DNA of 64,000 nucleotides from Promerops cafer (GCA_013398275.1 VZSE01006029.1:2322000-2385999), one strand, 5' to 3'. Shown: positions 37,054 to 50,800, counted from the first letter of the stretch. Numbers and translations: made by a program. The notes: a model not told the origin generated them from the sequence alone.

Positions 37054-38700
37054 TGATCATAAAAAGAAGATAAATTTTCAGAATCACATTTTCTCAGACC
37101 CTGCTGAGAAAGTGTTTCATATGATGCAATTCAAGCAGAGTATGTTTTAATCTGCTTTACACAAACCAGAGAATGATTTTATTATACTTTCAAGAAAAAG
37201 TCGTGTACCAGAAGTCACCATTTGATCACTAACTAAAAAAGTTAAAATAAAATATGTGGGATGTGAACAGAATTTGACAGGTATTCCTAAAATACATTTG
37301 ACATTATTCTGTCATGTGTTTTATGTTTTTAATGATTCTGATAATCTTTGTTCATTTTACATGCAAATAACCTTACTATGCAAGTTAACTTTTTAATCCA
37401 GCAAATTTCAAGTGAATTTCAACACTTTAAGAGTTGTTGGGAACAAACTTTCTTTGTATTGACAATACTTTAGCATTTACACTGCATAGCAATTTAATCG
37501 GGATGTTATAATTTGGTTCTGTGTGGGTGTCAACTGACTTGCTTCAAAGTCTGCTTCACATCTACAGAAGTTATTCACAAAGAAGAGGCAATTATATTAA
37601 TCACATGGGCTGACTACCATGTCTAAGGCTTCAGCACATCTCCCTTTGGGAAGTTAGGACCTGCAACTCCACATATTGAAAGACTTCCCCTGAAAGCAGT
37701 AAATATATTTCTTGACTTTTGTTGCACAAACCCAGTTTTGCTGGTCCTGTAGCAGAACATAAACAGTCTCCTGTCCAATCTCTCCTACATTCACAAGATC
37801 TTGGGCAAGAACAGGAGAAAAGGAAAGTCAATAGAGGAATCCTTAAAACAAACATTTTAACTAAAAATTACCTTTTCTCCCTCAAGTCTGCCCTCTTTCA
37901 TACAGTGCCAGACATCAAAATCCAGACTAAAGTTCTAAATCCTAATATTTGAAGGAACTAAACCAGAAACAATTTCAAAGTGCCAACACAGAGGGCATCG
38001 AAATTAACCTAATTTTTTTTGTCCATAGCTTACAAACAGAATGTTTATGAGAAGACTCTTATCTTGATTTACATAACTTGCAAATTGATGGAAAAATTCA
38101 TTACATTCCCCGGTGTAAGTTATTCCATGATTAATTATCCTAATTTAACTACCTTTGCTTTCAGGTCTACAGTGACACAAAAGACTAAGATAAAATTAAA
38201 GGCTTCATACAACTGTTTTCCCCAAGTTTGTTTAAACCTCTAATACAGTAGATTACTCTACCTGTAAGAGCCAAAATTTGCTCTATTCTTCCAGTTTAAC
38301 AGCACTCTTCCCAGTGTTTCCAGTTTAGATATATAATACCAGGCCACCAGTGTGTCACTGGTGCTGTGCAGCTAAACACACAGGGCAGTAGCTGCTGAGG
38401 AAGAAGAACAGGAAAGCTATTCAAAGGCCAAGTGAGAGATTTCATGTTTTAGCATCTCCCAATGAGCTACAACAGGAATTGGCAAGCTTCCATATTCATT
38501 TGTTTATTTTGCTGATGGGGATGTATGTTTTCAGGAAAACAAAAAATTCAGTCCTGTGGCCCATTTCGTTGTATCAATACCATCAGACCTCTTTTGGGTA
38601 GAGTGTGGTCACACATGGGTCAGGAGGCTGGGGACATGGCATGGAGCTGGACAGCAGGCAAGGGGAAGTGCCAAGGATCCCCAGCCTCAAGCTTGGCCCC
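37054..38700. other. AT-rich non-coding stretch
   Basis: Short open frames only, without recognisable motifs. Confidence 0.6.
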
Positions 38701-38745
38701 ACACTGATAAACACACACAGAACACACACTGATAAACACACACAG
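38701..38745. repeat. 25-bp tandem repeat, about 1.8 copies
   Basis: ACACTGATAAACACACACAG occurs at 38701-38720 and 38726-38745 with identical sequence, separated by AACAC. It lies just upstream of the recognisable CR1 segment. Confidence 0.9.
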
Positions 38746-38779
38746 CTCCTGTCAGGTTCTGTGATGGTGTTGAAAATTA

Positions 38780-39254
38780 CACAGGGGAAGGAAGATACTG
38801 GGGTGCTGGAGCACATCCAGAGGAGGGCAACAAAGCTGGTGAAGGGTCTGGAGCACAAGTCTTATGAGGAGCTGCTGAGGGAGCTGGGGGTATATAGTCT
38901 GGAGAAAAGAATGCTCACGGGGGACCTTACTGCTGTCTACAACTACTGAGAAGAGGTTGTAGCCAGGTGGGGGTCAGTCTCTTCTACCAAGTAACAAGTG
39001 ACAGGACAAGAGAAATGGCCTCAAGCTGTGTGAAGGAAGGTTTAGACTGGATAATAGAAAAAATTTCTTCACCAAAAGAGCTGTCAAGTATTGGAACAGT
39101 CTGCCCAATGAAGTGATGGAGTCATCATACCTCTGTGTAGATGTGGTGCTCAGGGACATGGTTTAGCAGTGGATTCCACTGACAGTGTTGACAGTTAATG
39201 GCTGGACTCAATGACCTTGGAGGTCTTTTCAAAACTAAATGACTCTATGATTCT
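38780..39254 (+). mobile_element. CR1 LINE, 5'-truncated, with ORF2 C-terminus and 3' UTR
   Basis: CR1 is a non-LTR retrotransposon whose ORF2 carries endonuclease and reverse transcriptase. This copy starts near 38780 and preserves the C-terminal ORF2 region, a short 3' UTR with GGCTGGACTCAATGACCTTGG, and the typical end ACTCTATGATTCT at 39242-39254. Such 5' truncation is normal for CR1. The left boundary is approximate. Confidence 0.95.
38795..39166 (+). pseudogene. CR1 ORF2 C-terminal fragment, broken
   Basis: The reading HIQRRATKLVKGLE ... LRELGVYSLEKR ... GDLTAVYNY is the hallmark C-terminal part of CR1 ORF2. It stops at TGA 38947-38949, where one base appears missing relative to the family pattern. 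The following DNA still matches the ORF2 tail in other frames (VTSDRTRE-like, then a LRDMV end with its TAG at 39164-39166). At least two frame changes and internal stops therefore separate the parts. Everything N-terminal is absent. It is not functional. Confidence 0.9.
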
Positions 39255-41991
39255 CAGGTGAACATCTTAACAGCCTGATGGAAAGGAAAATGCTCCCATC
39301 CATGTTTGAGAGCACCAGTGCTTCCCCAGTGAGGAAGCTTTCTAGCCATGGAGGATAATTTTTGAGGAATAAAGCTTTAAGTTATTAATAAGAATGAAAT
39401 CTCTTGACCTAGATTTTCTCCAGCTTAAAAAAACTCCAAACATATACACACACAACACAGCCTTCCTCTACAAACACAAACATATTACACTCATATCATA
39501 GAGCAGAGCACTTCAGATATTTCAGTGAAAACATCAAAAGGCTTTTTGTGCTCCTCCCTCAGCCAGCTTTGTCTAAGAACGTAAATATAGATGATGTTTG
39601 ATTAAAATAGAAACCTGAACCCCAAGTTGCATGAATTTACTTTTCAAAAGCATTTCACAATTTGATTTTCTTCTTGCCTGCTGTGATAATTGATGAAAAC
39701 TACACAGGGATTAAAATGAGCACAGGTGCGTGTCTACATAGTTCAAAGAGATTTGATCTCAAATGAAAATAATAATAATAACATAAAAAAGCTTGAGTGT
39801 TTTTAGGAGTGGATTTAACATAGCCTAACTAAATAAGCCTAGATTAAAAGTAGGATTTTACCATCCAGATTTCATGTCACTGCAATTCAAAATGTGTATT
39901 TCATAACATATCAGAAACTTCTGCAAGCAGTACCTGACTTACTTGCATTTACAGCCCTCCATATCATACGTGCCACAGCAGATCCAGAGAAAAAATAAAG
40001 GCAGTAAAGAGCAAACAGTAAAGAGCACTAAAATACAATACAAGGGCATGCGCTACAAAAGACATTTGGCACTAAATCAACCTTATTTTTAAATTTGTGA
40101 GAGGTAAAAGGAAAGTCTACGAGCTGAGAATATCTTTCAGCCAATATACAGATCAGCACAAAACCCATGCTTATTTTCTTTGCCAAATTTATCCTGCTAC
40201 AGCTGAATCACAACTTCCTTGCACCCATGAGGTCGGGAACCATTTGAAAAGAAATGCACGATACAGCTAATCTTTGTGTCAGCTCATAATACCTAATGCA
40301 AAAACCATGATTTTCCCCATTTTTCTGTCCCAGCTTCCTCCAGCAAAGCTAACTAGCACGTTGCTAATCCCAAATTTGTTGCACTACTTTGTTAAACAGA
40401 TTTAAAAGACAAATGCATACAAATCACACAGGATAAAGAATTTATTCTGTGGTCAAGGCTTACTGCTGAGCTTCTATTAAGAATTGAAGAAAAAGAACAA
40501 CAAACCAACAGCACTCAATTGTATAGAAAACAAATTTATTTGTCTCAAAGGAAGACTCTACACTTAGGTAGATGTTTTTACACAACAGCTGCTTTCTTGC
40601 CTGAACTACCTAAAACACTGTTCCTACAATAACATGCATTCAATCTTCTTTCTGCAGCAGAATCTAATATATTTTTAGGCCTCTGAATAATAACAGCAGG
40701 AGATTACAAATATATGGATCAGAGATGGAAGAATTCCCTATCCTCCCTTCCCTCCCCATGCAGGGGGGCAAGCTCCTGACTCTGTCATAGGGGACCCAAG
40801 AGCTAATCAGCACTTCCTCCCAACAGGCTTAATTTGCACTTAAGCACCTTTTTGAGTAGTGAGAATGAGGGAACACTGGCAATCATTTCACAGAAACACA
40901 TCAGCCAAACTGTCAACAACTGAAATTTTCCCCAGTGGCCCCCTGCAACTTCATTTACCTCCATGCATTTTCCTGTACATCTTAGCCAGGGATTTATACT
41001 TTTGTGGCACCTAAATATAAATTAACTCCAATTCCATGTCAAACATCTTATTGACTTAGTGGTTTTGAAACCCCTGCAATTTTGACTTTAAATTTTCACA
41101 CAACCGTCAGAGGACCCACCAGGGCACCAAGCCCAGTTTTGTAACAGACTGGTAAAGAAAATGAAATTAAGACATGAAAACCTGAAAAAAAAAAAATGAA
41201 CCCGCTACAAACATATGCTTCTAGTATGTTTTCTTTAATCAAAAACCCATCCTATGTCATTACTACACAGTTCAAAAATATTTATTTTAAATCTGTTAAA
41301 ACACCAAGAAACTAATTTTCCTGTTGCTTAAACCATCTTCTATGCTTTCTATTGATTTAACGTACAAAGACAGATGATTTAAATAGCTCCCTAAATACAA
41401 AACTTACAAGGATAAACAAAGAACTGCATAAAGAAAAAGCAGTATTTTACCAACTTCTTGTCAACTAAACATATTGCTGAACAAATTTAGTTGGAAGATC
41501 TTGTCCTGGCCAATATTAAATCTTAGATACAGTTCAATTTCTGCACACCACATTTAAAACTAAAAAGATCATAAAAGTACCCAAAGCAAGACCACTAAAA
41601 AAGTGAACAATTATTTTTCACATTTCACAAAATTCTGCAGGTCAGTTCAAGCCCTGAAGAAGACAAACACTGTTTTTTGGGTTTTTTTTTATTATGGCAT
41701 ATAATTCTGTACATAAGAAACCATATATATTTACCACAGAGTTTGAAAGTAACAAAGAGGGGACTAAGGCATGCACTGAAAAACACTTAAATAATTTAGG
41801 CACTTTAAAATAACCTAAATATAAAATTACTGTCATTTAGTTTAAATTAACACATAACCAATTTGTTTTCTGCATGAATTTGCATAGCACATGGCTAATT
41901 ACTACCTTGTGAAGAGTCGGGGCGGGGGGAGAAGGCATAAATCTTTACACAGTTCATCAACAATAAAACACAAAATATCACAGTGAGTGCC
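39255..41991. other. AT-rich non-coding stretch
   Basis: A 12-base A run lies near 41186. No gene or classified repeat is recognised. Confidence 0.6.
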
Positions 41992-42005
41992 TTTTTTTTT
42001 TTTTT
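41992..42005. repeat. Poly(T) run, 14 bases
   Basis: An uninterrupted run of 14 T (a minus-strand poly-A) follows GAGTGCC and precedes GTGACAG. No retroposed body is recognisable on either side. Confidence 0.9.
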
Positions 42006-42118
42006 GTGACAGCAAGTATAAATAAAAACATGGTTTTTAGCACACAGGCAACTAAACAGGAATAAGACTGTAAAGTGAATCAGTGCAGGAAACCCAGGAT
42101 TAAGGCTGAAACTTTATT

Positions 42119-42177
42119 CTAATCCTTCTGTTCACAGAAGTAGCGGTCACCAGGCAGCATGTGGTCTGGGCATGCAC
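42119..42177 (-). other. Terminal-exon-like block with stop codon and AATAAA
   Basis: On the minus strand a good acceptor (CCTGCCTGTGTATTGCAG) precedes 42177. After two bases finishing a split codon, 18 codons read ACPDHMLPGDRYFCEQKD and end in TAG (42121-42119). AATAAA follows immediately (42118-42113). Its entry phase matches the exit phase of the exon-like block at 44194-44264. The poly(A) signal directly after the stop would give a very short 3' UTR. Two Cys and one His are suggestive of a metal-binding or disulfide fold, but no family is recognised. The frame is short enough to be chance. Confidence 0.25.
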
Positions 42178-44193
42178 CTGCAATACACAGGCAGGATTTA
42201 AAAGTACTTACAAAGAGATAAAGCTTTCTCTGAGAAAAGCTTTCTCTTTGGCTTAGGAAGTGGAGCATCTGCCTTCCCCAAAAAACAAACAATAACTACG
42301 CACATAAGCTTGTCAGTGATTTTGCCAGAATGATAACCTGGATGTGACACGAGCACGACCCATCATTCCTGGGGACTGACTTGACAGTAGGAGAAAGCTC
42401 AAGAAAAGACAAAAAAAAAAATGAAAACAAAACCAAAAACCCTCTTGCTGTGAATATATTAAACACTTCAAGTTCACAGTCATACTACACTACTACTCTG
42501 TGAACTTTGCATCGCCTTTATGTAAATTCCTGTATTAACTGATGAAGTCTACCCACTTGGTAAAGGTCTCCACAAACTGAGGAGCAGAGGAAGAATCCTT
42601 CAAACACAATGGAATTCCCCTAACAATGAACTAATATTATCATTTATCTGGTGCAGCAAAATGACTAGTAAAAGAACAAAGCTGATCTTTAAATATCATC
42701 TCCTTTTGCCTCACACAACCTTTTCTGATACTTTTGTACTACAACATTAGGTGCTGCAGGAGGAAACTTCTGGCTGGGCTTGGGACCTCAGGAATTCCGG
42801 CTATCTCTATCTGGGAGCTCTTCTGGTGCACCTGGGAGCTAAATGAACATTCTCAAGTCCACATTTTCCATTTTGTAACATGGAAAGATTGGATCACTAC
42901 TAAAAAGTGCATGGGGAGGGGTTTCTAAATCCTGTGATTGTAAGTTTAGCATAGAGTACAATAAAAAGAGAGACAGAGACAAATATACTTTCCAGCGCGG
43001 CAGCTTTGAGAAGCATCCTTTTGCCTCTGAGACCCAAGCTACTGCTTTCAGTCCTAAGTCATTTTGTTACAAAAGTTTAAATACTAATGGAGAAAGACAC
43101 ATTTCGCTTGCATTTGGTGCTGCTCCTCTTGAAGTGAAGTAGAACTGAATTTGGTGAACTATACCCATAAACTGGATTCAACTCCTACCCCATTATTAGT
43201 CAAATACTGACAATAATGAAACCACAATTGAACACCGTGAAGTGGAAATGCTTGTAGGATACTTTCTGACCCTTTCCCTCAGGCATACATGACAAGCTGA
43301 TTGCCATCAGGAGTGGTTTCATACCACTTCATACTCTACCACTAGGTTCTTCTATTGCCTGAAGAGTCAGCTGCAGTCCAGCAACACGTATCCCAGAGCA
43401 AGGGACAGCTAAATTATTCCCGTACACCATACAGATGCTTGTTCATTTGAAATCAAGCTACAGGATCACATCACTAAGTCAACATAGAATTTTAAGGCAT
43501 TCATTACTATTTTAAAGCCATCAGACATCAGCTGCCATATCTGACTATGAAGAAACTGTCAGAGGCAAGTTAACAAGCTCCTAAAAACTGGAAGTAACTG
43601 AGCTGATATTAAAAGATACTTGGAGAAATTAAAATAGCATTTCAGCTTCAAACTGTAAACAGTCATGTTTACATAATTAAGATATGCAAATAAGGATAAA
43701 CAAAAAGAAAGGGAAAATATCTTAAAAAGCTCTGACTGTATCTGCAACCATTTTCCTACTTACAAAGCCACAGCCTTGACTGACAATCAAATACTAATAC
43801 TAATCGTTATTTAAAAGTTCATGGTAATTATATAACTTATCCTTTTAAACAGTTTACTGTATTAAATACTAAACAGCTTTATCCTGCATAAAATCAAGCC
43901 AAGATACAACAGAGTCCCTTCACTGCAATTCTCAGTTTTTCCTTTGAAAAGCAAACTCATTATGTTCTATAAAGAGAATAAAGTCTCTAAAAGAAGACTA
44001 AATTCTTTCTTTCTCAAAGGCAGGCTCTGAAGAGATTGCATAAAAAGAGATTTTATTCTTGGCTCAAAAATGAACATTTGGGAATCACTACTTTTCAGCA
44101 AGGACTCACCCACTTAAAGGCAGAAGAATTTATTTTGGAAAGTGGTGTGAAATTTCAGGGGGAAAAAAAAAACCACATATATTTTGCACTTAC
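42178..44193. other. AT-rich non-coding stretch
   Basis: A small local duplication of AAAGCTTTCTCT lies at about 42221-42249. An A-rich run sits at 42410-42440. No gene or classified repeat is recognised. Confidence 0.6.
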
Positions 44194-44264
44194 CAGCTTT
44201 ATTTCCAGTTAAGACAAAAATCTCAAAACAACCTCTTCCCGATATAACTGTTTTCTCATAGATG
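44194..44264 (-). other. Exon-like block, 71 bp, phase-matched to 42.1 kb block
   Basis: On the minus strand the block ends AAAGCTG|GTAAGT, a near-perfect donor at 44194. The acceptor (GCTTGGCAG before 44264) has a weak pyrimidine tract. One frame is open and reads IYEKTVISGRGCFEIF then VLTGNKA, with one base left over (G). Joined to the 42.1 kb block this base plus GT makes a glycine codon, so the frame continues to the stop there. An in-frame TAG lies just upstream of the acceptor. The protein is unrecognised. Confidence 0.2.
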
Positions 44265-44344
44265 CTGCCAAGCTATCTTATACCACCAGCAAGAACTTTT
44301 ACAGGAAAGTAACTATTTCCAGACAATCCAACTCAGAGGACTGA

Positions 44345-44806
44345 CAGGAAGATAAACGTAAGAGCATTTCAGATATTTCAGGAGAGAACCTGGGAGAGGG
44401 ACCTGGGGAATACGTTTCACTGGATGCCCACCTCACTCTGCCTTGTCACCAGTCTGTTCAGCACCCTTTGGAAGACGTGGGGGAGCAATGCTGTAGCTCA
44501 GAATTCATGGACAACCTCTCAAAGCACAGGGCAGAGCAAGAGTTTGAGCCCAGCCCTCCTGCTAAGGACTACGTTCCTACCATAGCTAACAGTCCTCAGA
44601 GGAGCAACGCTTCTCCTTTGGATGCAGACCATGTACTGGAACTGTTTCCCCAGATTCAGTCCAAACCAGCTGCAGAAAGGGAAAGCTCATCTGGAAGATT
44701 AGATCAGGTCCCTACAGAAACATTCAGGACTTTTAAACAAAGAATATTATTTGTGCGTGGACACATGTGGACACCATCACGTTACAGAAAGAATACAAAG
44801 GGATAA
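44345..44806 (+). other. Unclassified open frame, 153 codons, polar product
   Basis: The plus strand is open from just after a TGA (44342-44344) to the TAA at 44804-44806. The first ATG is at 44507. The translation is rich in Glu, Ser, Pro, Asp and Gln, poor in hydrophobic residues, with no transmembrane segment and a basic C-terminus (SRYRKNTKG). The local base composition is less AT-rich than its flanks. This looks more coding-like than other open frames in the window, but no domain is recognised and no promoter, Kozak context or splice structure is evident. It could be a decayed retrocopy, part of an unknown transposon, or chance. Confidence 0.25.
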
Positions 44807-47800
44807 AGAGGAGGATTCAGTCTTCTGTCTCCAAGATGGCTCAAGATTACCTGCAGACATCCACATAACGTTTCTCAACTGCTGAGGAATGTTGCAGATA
44901 ACACAGTTAATGGCGCAAATCAGAAACCAGATCAACTCCTTTTCCCCACCTCATGCACGCATGCTTTCCTGGAAATGTTCTCTTGTGTACTCTCATACTG
45001 TTTAATGTGAAGGATTTGTTATTTCTCTCTATCAAAGATGCAAAATCTCAACTATGACCTGCGAGCGCTCTGCACGGCTGAATTTCTGGCACAGCATCCA
45101 ATGAATCATCTGTGATTCTCCTGTTAAATGCCTGTCACAGAACCAGAGGTAAGAGACACCAAAGGATTCATGAGGGATGGTCAGGTAGATCCTATGGTCC
45201 AACCCAGAGGCCAGCCATGCCCTAACCCAGGGGAGAGGCAGGCCAGGCTGTGTCCCATGGGCTCCTGCAGTAAGCCTGACCTTGAGGCACAGCAGGGAGG
45301 CTTTCCAGGGCTGCCTCTCCCCAAGATCACCGGGAAGCACAGCTGCAAGGTGCACCCTGCTGCCAGGACAAGCCCAACGCGTGCATCCTGCCATCAAGAT
45401 GGAACGGAGGACTGAGGAATGACACTTCCCAAGCAGGCCCTTGGCCTCTGCCAGTGTCTCCATGAGCTGCCTTTACAGCAGGAATGGGAAAAAACAGCAT
45501 CAGATGGTGGCTATTTTGATAACTACCCTCCTATCACAAGTATCAGTCTCTAGCTAGAATTACTGTACCAGGCACCAGCTCATCTTTTCTTTTCCCTTTT
45601 TATTTAAATACCCACATCCTGGCATGTACATAGGAATAAATTAAGGCACTTGTATTATATAGGCCAAGTCCTGGCCTGTTCATCTACATACATTAGCACA
45701 CAGGTAAAAGTACTACAGACATCAAAAATGAAGCATTAATGGTTAGCTCAAATACACATCCTAGGCACTGTTAGAAGGGAAAATAAAAAAACAACTAAAA
45801 AAATTCAAGACAACAGAAAAGTAACAACAGAGACAGTAAGGCGGTACTTCATTTGAATCTTTTTCCCAAGAAAATTTTCCCTTGTGAACACTTAGATGTA
45901 TTTTATGAGTAGACAACATAATAAACCAGACATCTTAATTTTATTTCACTTTACATTTTGCACATAAGCAGGCTGAAGACCAAATATATAAATCAAGATA
46001 ATTCTGATCTGTCTTGAAATGTACTTTTAAATCATCTCAAAACTTTGTACATGGTTTCCATGTAGAATACATCTCTTTTCATGAACAGATCCCCTTTCTT
46101 CCCGAGTCAGAAAATAATTGGTTAAAACAAAAACCACCATGTAATTGAGAACATATAAGCAGATATGTGCTGTAATTTCTCATCAAGGAAAAGAAGTTCT
46201 CCTAAACTTTAAGCTGCCAAAGTCTGTGAATTTATCATCAGAGATACCAAAATATTTTAAAAAAGAGAAACTGGACAACAACCCAATGGCACACTCCTTT
46301 CACTGTCAGAAGCCTTCAGGGGTACAAAGCACAGAAGCCACAATTAACTCAGCCATACTCTAGTACAGTAATTCCCTCCTCCACATCCAAGCTCTGCCTC
46401 TTCCTTACCTTTGGAGAACACTCACTATAGGTGAAGTGAAGCCCGTGAAGCTTATAGGGCAGTGACCACAGACTGACATTCTCATTTACACTATTATTAA
46501 TTGCCATGTCAATGAGTAAGTTGATCATGGAAAAAAACTTTAACAGCTGTTCAACTTGGTGAACAAGATATACCTCACCTCAGTTCTGTTTATCTTGTTG
46601 TCAGAGCCGATAATCTTTGCAATTATGAAAAAGTGAGTTCTGACACTGACTTGAGAAAAATCCCAGCCTAGGAAAAATCTCTGCATTTCTGTGTAACTCT
46701 GCAAAACAACTTCAAAGAAAGAAAGAAAAAAAAAGAACTTGTGCCCATGTGACTGTTCTACAGAAGAACAAGAGGCCATTATCTCCACTCCAACATATCA
46801 GTTATTCTAACACAAAGTGAATTTTAGGAGTTTCATATTCTATATATTGCCTATTAAGAAGAGAAAGGTACTAAGGAAACAATGGGAAATCCACAGTTGC
46901 AACTCCAGAACTGTAATGCAAAAAGGACTAAGTGGAGGACTATTTTATTGCTTCTTTCAGCTCAGTATATTATGATACTAAATTACACTTCATTGAAGCC
47001 AGACTTCATGGGGATTGTCAGCACTCTTCTGTCTGGTTCAATGTCAAGAACAGCTGACACAATTCTCAAATATAACATGGCTTTCACAATTTGCACTAAG
47101 TTGAATGAAGTATTCCATGAAAGCAAATCACACTGATTAAGGAACAGGTTTTTTTGCTTCTCATTAGAAGTTCAGCTTTAAATTAGTAAAAGTTCAAGAC
47201 ATGGGAAAGACGTAGGAGAAAGACTGGAACCTCACAGCAGGCAACTTTGCATTAGACAGTATCTGTATCCCAACTACCATACTACAAGCTGCCTCCCTGC
47301 CTTCATGTCCGACTCATACAGCAATTCCTTCAGGCTTGAACCTGCAGCAACATGTGACAGCCTCTGGCCTGCAGAGCTGCAATACTAACCACGTCCACTG
47401 CAAGGGCTTTTTGGATACCAGCCTTTGTCCTTCCAGTGAGCACCTTGCTGTCCCAGCTCAGGTGCAACACCTGCAGGGAACAGCGTTTTCAGGGCAAGTG
47501 TTCTGGGCACACAGCAAACTCGAACCAAGGGTACTGCAAGAGTGAGCATGGATCTGTCAGGCAGGCAGCTCCTCTACTCAGCATCTGTGCTGATCCCCTC
47601 TGAGCAAAACACATAATGCCATCCTGCTATTCATCAGTAAAGTGAGCCCTACTGTCACTAGTAGCATTTGATTAGCCTTGACCACGACAACAGCACAGGA
47701 GGCAAATATTCCTCGCTGCTCTCTGGCTCAGTAGCACAGCCCACACAATCTAGTAAAATATACGTAGGAGGTGGAGTGTGAGGATCTGATTTCATACTGG

Positions 47801-50800
47801 GGCAAGGCACCTTATTAAAAAATCTTTTCAGTAAAAGTCATCCAGAAGTAATATGGAAATCAAATTAGTTGATTGCAACAATCTAAACAGCATCATTTGA
47901 TATGTTCATAGAGGTTCTTGGATAATGAAAGTTTAGAAGGAGAAATCCTATATTTTATTAAATTCAGCATAGCTGGGGGACAGGACCTCTCCCTACAGCT
48001 TTTGACTACTGCATTTTAGGGCAAGTAATGAAAACATTAATGCAGCTTAGCCAGCAAAGCACAAGTTAATTCAGCTTCTATCTCTCCAAAGCCTATAATT
48101 CTCTGGGCTAGTCTTCATGAAGAGCACTTAAAAATGTTTCAGATATAAGATGAGCATCCATATAATCATCTCTGCACATGCCTGTTTATGAGAGGTATGG
48201 GTGCTACTCCAGGAGGCACTGCAGAGCACACAGTTCTCTTCCTAGGCACTGGAAGCACAAGCAGGTGTACCTGCAAGGTTAGGATTTAAAAAGTAAGCCT
48301 GGGAAATGACATGCAGGTTTCACCAGGACACTATGGATAAGCCAGCCATGAGGACACAGCTGTTTCAAGGCTGCACAGTACCCAAATCACCATGACTGCA
48401 CAGGCTGCACACACATGGAAGCCCAGCACGAGCTATGGAGTTGACACAGCATGGGCTTTGGGCACAGAAGGGGGACAGCAGCAATGCAGGGCACCGACAG
48501 AGGGAATGTCAAGCAAAATTCAAGAGCTGCTTAAGATGGGAGGTGCCATTGGAACCAAGGGAGGCTTCCATACTCCTAATTCTCCATATAATGCTTACAA
48601 AGGGGTCCTCTAGGACAGTCCTGTATCAATAATTTTAGCCCAGCATCTGATTTCTCACTCTTCAGAAGATAAGCCCTTACCTCCTGGTTTTACGGGAGGC
48701 CTCCTTATTTTTTCATTCACATTCAGCATTTACTCAGAAAATTTTTCCTCATCCTTGGTCCATCCAGCCTGCATAATAATACAGGTGACCAAGAATAGTA
48801 GGTCACTGACTCAATTTTGCATTTTTATTACATTTGGGAGAAAGTCTGCTGCAATAACCTTGTTCTAGCTCATCAGCATTTCTGTTCTTTAGTATATATT
48901 CTGGATAAAGCCCATGTAGACAAACTAGTAGGGTGATATTTCACATAATTCTTTGTCTTCCTGGTCCAATCTCTCATTTAACTCATGTTTGCTGCCAGTT
49001 TCCAGGTTCCTAGGTCAGGAGAAAGTGTTTCACACAACTGCCTAGTATGCCAGGATGGATGGCTTCACAACTGGGGCCACAGCATCAGAACAGCACAAAG
49101 GTGTAGAACCTAGAGGCTTTTAGGAATGAATCAAAAAATAAAATAAAATCAGAAAGGCCAAAGAGCAGTTGATGGTCCCACCTCTCAGAAGTATAAATTA
49201 CCCATTTAAAATTTCACTCCCAATAGCAACAACGAGAAGAAGCTCCCTGAAAGACGTGCAGCAAATTATTGCCCTGAATACTACCAATTTTGCATTTGCT
49301 GAGTGAAAACCATTTGTCTATTTGTGTGCATTTCTGCAATTGCACTTTTCATTCATTAAGAAGAGAAATTGCTTTTTTTATGCAATCTGCTACTATTCAG
49401 ATAGCAAAACAAAGTAATGTCTGGTAGCAGGCTTGCTGTTTTTGGCTTTACAAGGGTGGGGGGTTCTTTTCCTCTCTTCCTGTGAGAGGAAAGCTTTCCC
49501 CAAAGGATTCAAGCAATTTCATAAAACAAATGTAAAAACAAAGACACTTTTGTTTAAGGACTGAAGGGTTTGTTTTGGTTTAAGGGAGATTGAGAGGGAA
49601 GGAAGAGAGAAATGATACTGATCATCTTTCAATTAAACAGGGGAAAAGAAAAAAGAGTTCTCAGTACTAAAAGAAATTTGTGTGACAGCACAAACTTGCT
49701 ATAATAAACAGGCCACCAGAAAAAAAAAAAAACAATATTTATTTTCTAAATATTTGTTTATTGTAGTCACAAGTGAACACCTCAAATTACTACAGCAAAT
49801 ATCAGAGGAAAACAACATTTCTCTCCAAATTAAAGAGAACACTGTGCACTCCTATATGGTGTGTTTCATTAGAGTCAGTGTCTCTTTCCTCACAGTCTAT
49901 CAAACGGAAAGAAAGGGGCATGAGGGGGAAAGACCTGAAATCTGTGGGTTTAAATACACAAAGATTTGGGGGATTCACTTTAGCTAGAAGTTCTGAAGCT
50001 CCACCTAATAAGCATCATTTCATTTGCAGGAAATGGGACCCAATACTACAACAGGAGTAAACCCCAAACTTGCACAGAAAACAGTGCAAGATGGAGACAG
50101 CACAGCAACAATAAATAAAGACAAAATTAACTGGAACACCTGAAATCCTTCAGTAAAGCATGTATGGAGGCCTTGCAGGAAATCTGAATAAGCAGACCTT
50201 CACATCTGCAATACTCCCCAAGCATTTGTACAAACACATTGCAGAAATCACACATTATGGAACTGCGATTCTAGTTTCTGATTAGTAGATACTAATTAAT
50301 AAAATTAACTGATTTATCTGTAAGTCCCTACGTATTGTATCAAGTTTTACTATGTAGAGAGACAATCACAATCACTGATCTTCAGTGACAAAATAACATC
50401 TATCCAAATGGAACAGAAGCAAACCATGAAGTCCTACTCACACTGCCTACCATTTAAATTCATTCAGGATTGACACTCACTGCAATTATCATTGAACACC
50501 TGAACTAACACACTGAGACAACCCAACAATAATAAAATTCTGTAATATTGCAGCTCAGAAAGGCAAAACAACACAGATAAACAGAATCTTGCAATTAAAT
50601 ACAACATGCACGTGGAATGTATCATGTTGCTTACTTGTACTTACATGAGCAATTTACAAATGTTAGTAATAAATATTAATTTTTCAAAATATAATCTTGA
50701 AGTACATGGCTGCATGAGAAGTGACAAAAGGTTTCTAAGTAAGATTTTAAAAATGGTCTAAATCCACTGTTGGAGTTAGACAGGAAGACAACAGATTGAC

